The position numbers and the translations under genes were made by a program. Source: an uncultured Alistipes sp. (GTDB lineage: Bacteria > Bacteroidota > Bacteroidia > Bacteroidales > Rikenellaceae). From it: DNA of 64,000 nt. Shown here in pieces: positions 51,619 to 59,552 of this stretch. The stretch covers positions 1 to 64,000 of the forward strand of contig CAJTLJ010000004.1 of the NCBI GenBank assembly GCA_910577475.1. The letters run 5' to 3'. Under the pieces are notes generated by a model. That model ran no database searches. It was not told the origin of the DNA and saw only the letters and a program-made list of their open reading frames with translations. Every line of letters begins with the position of its first letter. The first letter of the stretch is position 1.

Positions 51619-52980
51619 TTAGAAGTTGTACTGCACCATCAGGTTGGCACGGTTGGCATGGTTCTTCAGGCCGTCCATGTCCTCGCGCGTACCGTAGAGG
51701 TACTCGGCGCCGATCTTGCAGCGGGGCGATACGTAGCAGAAGATGTTGCCGAAGATGTACTGGCCCTCGCGATACTGCTGCTCGGAGTAGAAACCGTTCT
51801 TCTTGCGCACCTCGACGGTCGAGTAACCGCCCGAGATCGAGAGACGACGCGGGATCAGATTGATCTGGGCCGCAGCCTGCCAGCCGAACATCGGCGTGGC
51901 CTGAATCGAGGTGGGAGCCTCGGGATTGGGCGTGAAGTCCAGACCGGCGCCCGTCAGGTCCTGAATGTAGGGGCTGATACCCTCGCCGTATACGCCGTTG
52001 AAGAAGAGCTCCAGAGGGGGAACGATCGTGATGTGACCGCTGAACTGCACGCCCCAGCCGAAGAGCGAGGTGCGGTTGCCGGTGCCCAGGTTATAGGCAT
52101 ACATGTCGCGGAAGACGGCCGATGCGCGGATGTGGCTCGTGCGGTTGCGGCCCCAGGCGTACTGTAAGTAGACGGGGAAGTCGGGCACGCGCTGATGGAT
52201 CGGAGCGAAGTGATCGCCGTAGGTGGCGCTCACCGAGGGCAACTCGGCTGCCAGACCGAAGGTCATGTGCTGGCGCCAGAACGAAACCTCGTAGCGCAAC
52301 ATGGTGGAGAAACGGAAGTTATAGGCGTTCGGACCCTGGAAGTCGATCGTGTTGGGCGCTGCGAGCAGGTCGCAGAAGGTGGTCACGTCGCGACCCATCG
52401 TAAAGCCCAGGAACGACACGTAGGCCGAACGGATGCGGGGCGTATAGCTGCCCTGCGAACCGCCGCGGAAGTCGGCGTCGACGAAGACCACGACACGGCC
52501 CAGCGAGCGCGAGTTCGAGATGGCCTTCAAATAGAGGCGCGAGGTGGAGGCATCCATCATCAACTTCTGCGAGGTGTTGTAGGTCGGGTGCATCGGGATA
52601 TCGCGGGGGATGAAGTCGATGTTGTCGACTATGCCGTCGAAATCGTAACCCACGCGCAGATTGATGTAGCCGCCCAGAGCCAGCGAGAAGCGGTTATTCT
52701 TGGTGGCGAAGACGAACTGCGGCTTCTCTACCTGCTGGAAACCGTAGCGGTGGGTCTCCTGATAGTCGTTGACGGCGCTCGCCGTAGCCAGCCGGTTCAT
52801 CAGCGCGGCCTGCTGACGGGCGTTGCAGTCCATCATGAAGGTGTCCACCTCGTGCACGGAGATCAGGTAGACCGTCGGGTCGTACTCCTTTGCGGAACGG
52901 TGGTTGCGACGTTGAGCCGAAGCCGGAACGATGGCCGAACCAACGAGCAGCGCCGCAATTAAAAGTCGAAATGTTTTCAT
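51619..52980 (-). CDS. DcaP-like outer-membrane porin
   Basis: 453 aa with signal peptide (SAIVPASAQ). After a short helical part (~45-75), the rest is a 16-strand-type barrel. The start of the barrel, NNRFSLALGGYINLRVGYDF, and ISNSRSLGRVVVFVDADFRG match the DcaP trimeric-porin family, and the protein ends in Phe (NLMVQYNF). DcaP-like porins admit small negatively charged solutes such as dicarboxylates. The substrate here is not known. It is a single gene, divergent from the repeat region. Confidence 0.82.
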   Translation of the reverse strand: MKTFRLLIAALLVGSAIVPASAQRRNHRSAKEYDPTVYLISVHEVDTFMMDCNARQQAALMNRLATASAVNDYQETHRYGFQQVEKPQFVFATKNNRFSLALGGYINLRVGYDFDGIVDNIDFIPRDIPMHPTYNTSQKLMMDASTSRLYLKAISNSRSLGRVVVFVDADFRGGSQGSYTPRIRSAYVSFLGFTMGRDVTTFCDLLAAPNTIDFQGPNAYNFRFSTMLRYEVSFWRQHMTFGLAAELPSVSATYGDHFAPIHQRVPDFPVYLQYAWGRNRTSHIRASAVFRDMYAYNLGTGNRTSLFGWGVQFSGHITIVPPLELFFNGVYGEGISPYIQDLTGAGLDFTPNPEAPTSIQATPMFGWQAAAQINLIPRRLSISGGYSTVEVRKKNGFYSEQQYREGQYIFGNIFCYVSPRCKIGAEYLYGTREDMDGLKNHANRANLMVQYNF

Positions 52981-53142
52981 AAGCGATTGTTTTGGTTAAT
53001 GATTGACAAAAAGGTTTATCTGTTTATTCTTTACATATAACGGCTTTACGGTCACGCCGAATATCAAGCAAGATATATGCCAACTTCGTCCGCCGCGCCG
53101 GTCGGGTTGCATCGCGCCCGAAAGAAAAACGTCCGCACGCCC

Positions 53143-53190
53143 GCAAACCGCAAACTCCGTTTGCCTTTGCGCTCGGCTTGCACGACTTTG
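53143..53190 (+). repeat. Palindrome-promoter repeat, copy 1 (degenerate)
   Basis: 48 bases nearly identical to copy 2, 86 bases downstream. It contains the near-palindrome GCAAACTCCGTTTGC and then CTTTGCGCTCGGCTTGCAC. The -7 position reads GACTTTG in place of TATCTTTG and is one base shorter, so this copy has probably lost promoter activity. Confidence 0.8.
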
Positions 53191-53228
53191 AGAAGATGAA
53201 AATCTTCTCTTAGACAGGCGGCGCCTCG

Positions 53229-53277
53229 GCAAACTGCAAACTTCGTTTGCCTTTGCGCTCGGCTTGCACTATCTTTG
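53229..53277 (+). repeat. Palindrome-promoter repeat, copy 2 (intact)
   Basis: 49 bases. The perfect inverted repeat GCAAAC-TTC-GTTTGC (53236-53250) overlaps a -33 TTTG (53246-53249). After 20 bases comes the consensus -7 box TATCTTTG (53270-53277). It is placed to drive the metallophosphoesterase gene at 53328. The palindrome covers the -33 element, so a bound protein could block the promoter. Confidence 0.8.
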
Positions 53278-53327
53278 CGACGTGAAAACGGATTCGGACA
53301 ACACCTTATAAATATAGGATTACGCAC

Positions 53328-54509
53328 ATGACCTGGATGTTCCTCTTTCTCTCCGCGCTGACGATTGCAGTCGACGCCTTCGTATGGAAAAAATACCTGC
53401 GCACGGCACCCCTCGGAATCACCCTGCGGAGCCTGCTCATGCTCCTGATCGTCCTCTCCGATCTGCTGATGCCGCTCTCCTTCGCGATTCTCCGGCTGAT
53501 ACCGGACAACACGACCGCCGTCGTGAGGAGCTGGGGGCTCGTCAACCTGCTCTTCCTCTGCACGGTCCTGCCGCGAATGATCGTCTACGCCGGCTACCTG
53601 GGCCGCAGACGGATCTGGCGCCGGCTGGGGTGGGGCATAGCGCTCGGCACGATAGCCCTTTTCCTCTGGGGCGCGCTCGTCTGCCGCAACCGCCTACGCG
53701 TGGAGGAGGTCACGATAACCTCCGACCGGCTCCCCGCCGCCTTCGACGGTGTGCGCATCGCCTTCTTTTCCGACCTGCATATCGGCGTGCTGGAACGCCC
53801 CGAAACGGAGATCGCCCGGCTGGTCGATACCATCCGGTCGCTCCGGCCCGACCTGATCCTCTTCGGCGGCGACCTGATAAACATCCGCTACACGGAGCTC
53901 GACCCCGCCGTCAGCGCCCTGCTCGGCCGGCTCGATGCCCCGCTGGGGGTCTACTCTGTCATCGGCAACCACGACACGGGCGTCTACATCAAGGACTCGC
54001 TGGCACTGGACCGCGAGACCAATCTCAGCCGCCTGATCCGCCGTCAGGAGGAGATGGGGTGGCGGGTACTGAACGACGAGACGATCTACCTGAAACGGGG
54101 CGGCGACTCCATCTCGTTCAGCGGCATCTCGTTCGACGCCGCCCTGCGCAACTACCGACACGCCACCGACCTGCCGGACATCGACCTCGGCTCCGTCTAC
54201 GAATCGGTACCCCGCGAATCCTACAACCTCACCCTCTGCCACATCCCCCAGCTCTGGAGCCACATTACCGCCGCCGGTTACGGCGACCTGACCCTCGCGG
54301 GCCACGTCCACAGCATGCAGATGAAGCTGCGACTGGGCCATACGCGGGGTGTTTCGCCCGCACGACTCCTCTACAAGCAGTGGAGCGGACTCTACTACCG
54401 CGACGGCCGGGCGCTCTACATCAACGACGGCATCGGTGCGGTCGGCATTCCGGCACGGCTGGGAGCGGCGCCGGAGATCACGCTCATCACCCTGCGCCGC
54501 GGGGAATAG
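53328..54509 (+). CDS. Membrane-anchored metallophosphoesterase (YaeI/YkuE-like)
   Basis: 393 aa. Four N-terminal membrane segments (~1-125) precede a calcineurin-like phosphoesterase domain. The metal motifs are FFSDLHIG (D-x-H), ILFGGDLIN (GD), VIGNHDTG (GNHD), LTLCHIPQLW and LAGHVHSMQM (GHxH). Relatives include UDP-2,3-diacylglucosamine hydrolases of the LpxG type and YaeI; the substrate is unknown. The likely promoter is the second palindrome repeat upstream. Confidence 0.88.
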   Translation: MTWMFLFLSALTIAVDAFVWKKYLRTAPLGITLRSLLMLLIVLSDLLMPLSFAILRLIPDNTTAVVRSWGLVNLLFLCTVLPRMIVYAGYLGRRRIWRRLGWGIALGTIALFLWGALVCRNRLRVEEVTITSDRLPAAFDGVRIAFFSDLHIGVLERPETEIARLVDTIRSLRPDLILFGGDLINIRYTELDPAVSALLGRLDAPLGVYSVIGNHDTGVYIKDSLALDRETNLSRLIRRQEEMGWRVLNDETIYLKRGGDSISFSGISFDAALRNYRHATDLPDIDLGSVYESVPRESYNLTLCHIPQLWSHITAAGYGDLTLAGHVHSMQMKLRLGHTRGVSPARLLYKQWSGLYYRDGRALYINDGIGAVGIPARLGAAPEITLITLRRGE

Positions 54510-54578
54510 CCGCCCTGCCAGCAGACGTTGCCGGGGAATAATGTACCATTTTGGCCCAATATTGTTCTAATAGACTTG

Positions 54579-54601
54579 TTTCGGGAATATTTTCGGGAAT
54601 A
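54579..54601 (+). repeat. Tandem 11-bp repeat upstream of the export operon
   Basis: TTTCGGGAATA occurs at 54579-54589 and again at 54591-54601, one helical turn apart, ending five bases before the -7 box. This is the position of an operator or activator site. Confidence 0.65.
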
Positions 54602-54606
54602 GATTC

Positions 54607-54614
54607 TATCTTTG
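54607..54614 (+). promoter_or_regulatory. -7 box of the TolC-HlyD-ABC2 operon
   Basis: TATCTTTG, 23 bases before the start codon. No consensus -33 box at normal spacing; the tandem repeat occupies that place. Confidence 0.65.
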
Positions 54615-54637
54615 TATCGAGTAAATAAACGAACGAC

Positions 54638-56071
54638 ATGAAACATATCTTTTTAACGACCGTTCTGCTCGGTCTGACCGTGGTTTCGGCAGCCCAGGAG
54701 CGACAGCTGCTAACCCTCGAGGAGGCGTTGTCGATCACGCTGGAGCACAATCCGTCGATGCAGGCGGCCGCCCACGAGGAGCGGGCCGCAGAGCAGGAGC
54801 GCCGCGCCGCCATCGGTCTGCGCATGCCCCAGATCAACGTCGCCGGCGCCTACGCCTACATGGGCAAGGACATCGGCTTCGACTTCAACGACATGAAGCC
54901 CTATGCGCAGGGTGTGCTCTCTCAGATCGGCAGCAAGCTCCCGCCCGACCTGCTGCCCTTCATCGGTCAGCTGACCGCTCCGATCATGGGTTCCGACTGG
55001 GCACTCACGCTCCAGGACCGCAGCGTCGGTTTCGTGGGCGGCGAAGTGACCCTCCCGATCTGGATGGGCGGCAAGATCAACGCGGCCAACCGGGCAGCGA
55101 AGATCAACCAGCGAACGGCGATGGCGCAAGGCGACCAGACCCGCAACGCCCTGATTTCCGAGCTGGTGGAGCGCTATTTCGGCGTTGCGCTGGCCAAGCA
55201 GGTCGTAGCTGTCCGGCAGCAGGTGGTGGACGGCGTGCGCGTGCACCTGAACGACGCCATCGCACTGGAGCAGAACGGCATGCTGGCTCGTGCCGACATG
55301 CTCTACGTCGAGTTCAAGATGGAGGAGGCCGAGCGCGAGCTGAGCAATGCTCGGCTGCAGCTGCAGACCATCGAGTCGGCCCTTGCCAATACGCTGGGCA
55401 CGGAGGCGCAGGGCGAACCGGCCACCGCCATGTTCGTGCTGGGCGACGCCGGACCGTTGAGCTACTACCGCGAAGCCGCCGAGAAATACAACCCGCTGCT
55501 GAACCAGGTCGCCCTGAAGCGGGAACTGGCCCACGAAAACGTCCGGGTTCAACGGGCCGATTTCCTGCCGCAGGTAGTCGCCATGGGCGGAGGTACCTTC
55601 TACAACTACCAGGTTTCGGACCTGCTGCCCCGCTGGGCGGTCGGCGTCGGCGTAAGTCTGAAGATCTTCAACGGACTGAACCGCGAATACAAATACTCGG
55701 CCGCCAAGCAGACCGAGCGCCGCGTGGCCTCGCTGGAGCAGAAGGCCGGGGCCGACATCGGCGTGCTGGTCGAGAAACTCTACAACCAGATGCTCCACTA
55801 CGGCAACCAGCTCTCGTCGATCGACGCTTCGCTGGCTTTCGCCGAGGAGTATCTTAAAACCCAAAACGCCGCCTTTCGCGAAGGAATGGGATCGTCGTCC
55901 GACCTGATCGACGCCGAGTTGAATCTGGCGAAGGTCCGTGCCGAGCGCCTGCAGGCCGCCTATCAGTACGACGTACTGCTGGCCCAGCTGCTCGAAGCGG
56001 CCGGTCTGAGTTGTGATTTCGCCGCCTATGCCCGCCGCGACGACGCACGTCCCATCGTTTTCCAGGAATAA
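54638..56071 (+). CDS. TolC-family outer-membrane efflux protein
   Basis: 477 aa with signal peptide (to ~20, VVSAAQE). The outer-membrane efflux protein layout is seen twice: LLTLEEALSITLEHNPSMQAA at the start and EKYNPLLNQVALKRELAHEN in the middle. The long coiled coils are at ~195-250 and ~380-430. It is the exit duct for the adaptor and ABC-2 genes downstream, 23 bp away. Confidence 0.92.
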   Translation: MKHIFLTTVLLGLTVVSAAQERQLLTLEEALSITLEHNPSMQAAAHEERAAEQERRAAIGLRMPQINVAGAYAYMGKDIGFDFNDMKPYAQGVLSQIGSKLPPDLLPFIGQLTAPIMGSDWALTLQDRSVGFVGGEVTLPIWMGGKINAANRAAKINQRTAMAQGDQTRNALISELVERYFGVALAKQVVAVRQQVVDGVRVHLNDAIALEQNGMLARADMLYVEFKMEEAERELSNARLQLQTIESALANTLGTEAQGEPATAMFVLGDAGPLSYYREAAEKYNPLLNQVALKRELAHENVRVQRADFLPQVVAMGGGTFYNYQVSDLLPRWAVGVGVSLKIFNGLNREYKYSAAKQTERRVASLEQKAGADIGVLVEKLYNQMLHYGNQLSSIDASLAFAEEYLKTQNAAFREGMGSSSDLIDAELNLAKVRAERLQAAYQYDVLLAQLLEAAGLSCDFAAYARRDDARPIVFQE

Positions 56072-56094
56072 GCATCTAACAGAAAGACAATACC

Positions 56095-57084
56095 ATGAAG
56101 AAAAGTACCATTTTCGCCATCATTCTGACCGTTACCGTCGTCGTTCTGGGCATCATCGCCCTGAGCTGGTATCTCACCCGTCACACCCCCGTGCTGTTGC
56201 AGGGCACCGTAGAATGCACGACCTACAAGGCCTCGTCCAAAATCGCAGGCCGCATCGAAGAGATGAAGGTGCAGGAGGGCGAACGGGTCGAAAAGGGGCA
56301 ATTGCTCTACGTGCTCTCGACCCCCGAGCTGGACGCCAAGCTTCAGCAGGCCGAAGCCGTCAAGCAGGCTGCGACCGCCATGGACCGCAAGGCCCTGACC
56401 GGCGCCCGCTGGCAGCAGGTCGACGCCGCCCGCAACATGTGGCAGAAGGCCCAGGCCGGCAAGGCGCTGGCCGAGAAGACCTTCGAGCGTGTGCAGCGGC
56501 TCTACGAACAGGGCGTCGTCCCCGCCCAGAAATTCGACGAGGCGAAGGCCAACTACGACGCCATGAAGGCCACCGAGGAGGCCGCCCGCTCCCAGTACGA
56601 ACTGGTGAAGGACGGTGCCAGCAAGGAAGAGAAACAGGCCGCATCGGCCCAGGTCCAGCAGGCGCAGGGCGCCGTATCGGAGGTGGAGTCCTACCTGCGC
56701 GACGCCATGGTCTACTCGCCGGTGACGGGCGAGATCTCCACCGTCATCGCCGAGCAGGGCGAGCTGGTCGGCACCGGCTATCCGGTAGTCGCCGTTCTGG
56801 ACATGAGCGATCTGTGGGTCACCTTCAACATCAAGGAGACCCTGATGCCCAAAATCCATATCGGTACCCGTTTCCCGGGCTACGTGCCTGCACTGGACCG
56901 CAAGGTCGAGTTCGAGGTCTACTACATCGCTCCGCAGGCCGACTTCGCCACCTGGTCGGCGACCCGCACCCAGGGCGGATTCGACATCCGCACCTTCGCC
57001 GTCAAGGCCCGCGCCAAAAGCGACGCCGCCTACATGCGTCCGGGCATGAGCGTACTGGTCGAGTGGAACGAAATCGAGGAGTAG
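56095..57084 (+). CDS. HlyD-family membrane fusion protein
   Basis: 329 aa periplasmic adaptor with one N-terminal membrane helix (~6-26, FAIILTVTVVVLGIIALSWY). The lipoyl half-motif KIAGRIEEMKVQEGERVEKG is followed by a long coiled hairpin (~75-200). The second half is YSPVTGEISTVIAEQGELVGTG and the beta domain follows. It resembles YhiI/EmrA-type adaptors that pair with ABC-2 exporters. It ends 4 bp before the first permease gene. Confidence 0.92.
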   Translation: MKKSTIFAIILTVTVVVLGIIALSWYLTRHTPVLLQGTVECTTYKASSKIAGRIEEMKVQEGERVEKGQLLYVLSTPELDAKLQQAEAVKQAATAMDRKALTGARWQQVDAARNMWQKAQAGKALAEKTFERVQRLYEQGVVPAQKFDEAKANYDAMKATEEAARSQYELVKDGASKEEKQAASAQVQQAQGAVSEVESYLRDAMVYSPVTGEISTVIAEQGELVGTGYPVVAVLDMSDLWVTFNIKETLMPKIHIGTRFPGYVPALDRKVEFEVYYIAPQADFATWSATRTQGGFDIRTFAVKARAKSDAAYMRPGMSVLVEWNEIEE

Positions 57085-57088
57085 GACC

Positions 57089-58267
57089 ATGCGCCGCTTT
57101 CTGAAGAATACGCGGGCGACCTTCATCCGGGAGGTCGGACACATGGTCCGACAACCCATGTATGCGGTCCTGATGGTGGTGCTCCCGCTGGTGTCGTTCG
57201 CCTTCTTCGCCGTGCTGCTCGAACACGGCGTCACGCGCAATGTCCCCATCGCCGTGCTCGATCAGGACCAGACGCCGCTCTCGCGCACCGTGACCCGCAT
57301 GATCGACGACACGCCCACGGCCCTGGTGAGCTACGAGATCACGACCATGGAGGAGGGCGAACGGCTGATGCGCGAGGGCAGGATCATGGGCATCGTGCTG
57401 ATCCCCAAGCAGTTCGAAAAGAGCATCCTCTCGAACAGCCAGACCCACATCGAGAGCTACATCACGGGAACCAACGTCACAGTGAACGGCCTGCTGTCGA
57501 AAGACCTGCAAACGGCCGTCGCCACCTTCTCGGCCGGCATTCAGATTCAGGTGCTGACGAAATTGGGGCTCACCGAGCTGCAGGCGAAGGCACAGCTGAT
57601 GCCCGTCCGCTTCATGAAGCACGTGCTGTTCAACCCCTATGTGAACTACGGCTACTACCTCGCCCCCAGCTTCATACCCATGATGCTGCTGATCTTCACC
57701 GTCATGGCTACCGTATTCGCTCTGGGCACGGAGCTCAAGCACTCCACGGCCCGCGACTGGTACGACACGGCAGGCGAGTCGATCTTCGCCGCCCTGACCG
57801 GCAAGCTGCTCCCCATCACGGGGGTCATGTTTCTGATGTCGCAGTTCATGTTCCTGATTATCTTCAAGGTGGTGGGAGCCCCGCTGAACGGCAGCTATGC
57901 GGCCCTGCTGGCCGGCAGTCTGCTCTTCATCATGAGCTATCAGTCTATCGCCGTCTTCATCGTGTCGATAGTCAGCAACATGCGTCTGGCCCTCTCGCTG
58001 GGCGGCGGCTACTCCGTGCTGGCCTTCACCTTCTCGGGTCTCACCTTTCCGATCATGGCGATGACACCCTTCATGCGGGGCGTCAGCAAGCTGTTCCCGT
58101 TCACCTACTACACCGATCTGATCGTCGACCAGGCCCTGCGGGGTGCACCGGTCATCTATTCACTGCACGATTTGGGCGCCATGGCGCTCTTCTTCACACT
58201 TCCGCTGCTGTCGCTGCCGCGCCTGCGGCGCATCGCTACGGAGCCTAAATTCTGGGGGAAACTATAA
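57089..58267 (+). CDS. ABC-2-type export permease
   Basis: 392 aa with the YhgE/ABC-2 layout: a first membrane helix (~22-42), a large extracytoplasmic domain (~45-185, RNVPIAVLDQDQTPLSRTVTRM) and five more helices (~190-370). The ABC-2 signature GLTFPIMAMTPFMRGVSKLFP is followed by FTYYTDLIVDQALRG. It is a YbhS/YhhJ-like permease that would pair with the next gene. No ATPase is encoded in the operon. Confidence 0.9.
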   Translation: MRRFLKNTRATFIREVGHMVRQPMYAVLMVVLPLVSFAFFAVLLEHGVTRNVPIAVLDQDQTPLSRTVTRMIDDTPTALVSYEITTMEEGERLMREGRIMGIVLIPKQFEKSILSNSQTHIESYITGTNVTVNGLLSKDLQTAVATFSAGIQIQVLTKLGLTELQAKAQLMPVRFMKHVLFNPYVNYGYYLAPSFIPMMLLIFTVMATVFALGTELKHSTARDWYDTAGESIFAALTGKLLPITGVMFLMSQFMFLIIFKVVGAPLNGSYAALLAGSLLFIMSYQSIAVFIVSIVSNMRLALSLGGGYSVLAFTFSGLTFPIMAMTPFMRGVSKLFPFTYYTDLIVDQALRGAPVIYSLHDLGAMALFFTLPLLSLPRLRRIATEPKFWGKL

Positions 58268-59487
58268 TGCTGAAGACAATCAAACATACCTGTTCGTCCT
58301 ACTGGTGCCAGATCCGGTCGGTCGTGGCTACGGAGATCCGAAACATCGTCTCGGACGAAGGCGTCGTGCTGGTGCTCGTGATGGCCTCGATCATCTACGC
58401 CACAATCTATTCGCTGGCCTACGGCCCGGAGGTGCTGCACGATGTTCCCATCGGGGTGGTGGACCTGAGCAAGACCCACGCCAGCCGCCAGTTGACCGAG
58501 GCTTTCGACGCCGGGCCCAATACGGTCGTCGCCTACGAGCCCGAAGACATGGAGGCCGCCAAAAAGCTCTTCTTCAACCGCGACATCTACGGTGTGGTCT
58601 ACATTCCCGAAGATTACGAGGAGAAGCTGCTCGGCGGTTCGCAGGCCGTAGTTTCGCTCTACGTCGACGCCAGCTATTTCCTGATGTACCGTCAGGTATT
58701 CCAGGAGGCCGTGGCCGGCATCAATACGACGGGCGCCATGGTCGAGTTCCAGCGGCTGATCGCCCGCGGAGCCGAGACGCCTCAGGCCAAGGCCATCACA
58801 CAGCCTGTCATCTATCAGTCGCACAACCTCTTCAACCCCTATCTGGGCTACGGAGCCTTCGTCATGCCGGCCATTCTGGTCGTGATCCTGCAACAGACCA
58901 TGCTGATCGGCGTGGGCATGATCGGCGGCACGTGGCGCGAATTCGGGCTCTATCGCAAACTGATCCCTCCGGGGGAGACGCGCATGTCCACGCTCCCGAT
59001 CGTCATGGGCAAATCGATCGTCTACCTGGTGGTCTATGCGTTCCTGTGCCTCTACCTGTTCGCCCTCCACTACCGGCTTTTCCACTATCCGATCAACGGA
59101 CAAACCGAGACCGTCATCGCCCTGCTGATACCTTATCTGCTGGCCTGCACGATGCTCTCCATCGCCGTCTCCACGCTGTTCCGCTATAGGGAGCAGTCGC
59201 TCATGTTCCTGCTCTGGAGTTCGATCCCCATCCTCATGGTAAGCGGCGTATCGCTGCCCGAGCAGGCGATACCGGGCTGGCTCTACGACTTCGGACAGCT
59301 CTTCCCGAGCAGCAGCGGCATCCGGGCCTTCATCCGCATCCGCAGTATGGGAGCCTCGCTCGACGAGGTGATGCCTGAGATTCGCCAGCTGTGGATCCTG
59401 ACCGGCGTCTACGGGCTTCTGGCCGGCCTGGGCATCCGCTCCGTCCTCCATGCGGTCGGCAAGCGGGAGTCCTCAGAATCCGAGTGA
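58267..59487 (+). CDS. ABC-2-type export permease, second subunit
   Basis: 406 aa with the same topology as the preceding gene: helix ~33-52, extracytoplasmic domain ~55-200 (DVPIGVVDLSKTHASRQLTEAF) and five C-terminal helices. The sequence SGVSLPEQAIPGWLYDFGQLFPSSSGI is the ABC-2 end motif in two pieces. The start codon shares a base with the preceding stop (TAATG), which implies coupled translation and a heterodimeric permease. A strong terminator follows. Confidence 0.9.
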   Translation: MLKTIKHTCSSYWCQIRSVVATEIRNIVSDEGVVLVLVMASIIYATIYSLAYGPEVLHDVPIGVVDLSKTHASRQLTEAFDAGPNTVVAYEPEDMEAAKKLFFNRDIYGVVYIPEDYEEKLLGGSQAVVSLYVDASYFLMYRQVFQEAVAGINTTGAMVEFQRLIARGAETPQAKAITQPVIYQSHNLFNPYLGYGAFVMPAILVVILQQTMLIGVGMIGGTWREFGLYRKLIPPGETRMSTLPIVMGKSIVYLVVYAFLCLYLFALHYRLFHYPINGQTETVIALLIPYLLACTMLSIAVSTLFRYREQSLMFLLWSSIPILMVSGVSLPEQAIPGWLYDFGQLFPSSSGIRAFIRIRSMGASLDEVMPEIRQLWILTGVYGLLAGLGIRSVLHAVGKRESSESE

Positions 59488-59504
59488 CAGAATGTCCTCT
59501 AATC

Positions 59505-59539
59505 AAATAGGGGCTCTGCTGTTTGCAGAGCCCCTATTT
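59505..59539. terminator. Bidirectional terminator
   Basis: AAATAGGGGCTCTGC (59505-59519) pairs with GCAGAGCCCCTATTT (59525-59539), a perfect 15-bp stem, between the export operon and the convergent barrel protein gene. Confidence 0.88.
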
Positions 59540-59552
59540 CGTTCGGAGCGGA

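Larger units (their letters stand above)
52981..53327. other. Intergenic region with duplicated promoter-like module
   Basis: 347 bases without a credible gene between the divergent porin and metallophosphoesterase genes. The left third is AT-rich and should hold the porin promoter, but no consensus -7 box stands out. The right part holds two copies of a palindrome-plus-promoter repeat, given separately. Confidence 0.7.

Noticed and set aside
53064..53327. Short open frames in the repeat region upstream of the metallophosphoesterase
   Set aside because: Their repeated peptide (RAQRQT-FAVC) is only the translation of the duplicated promoter module on the minus strand.
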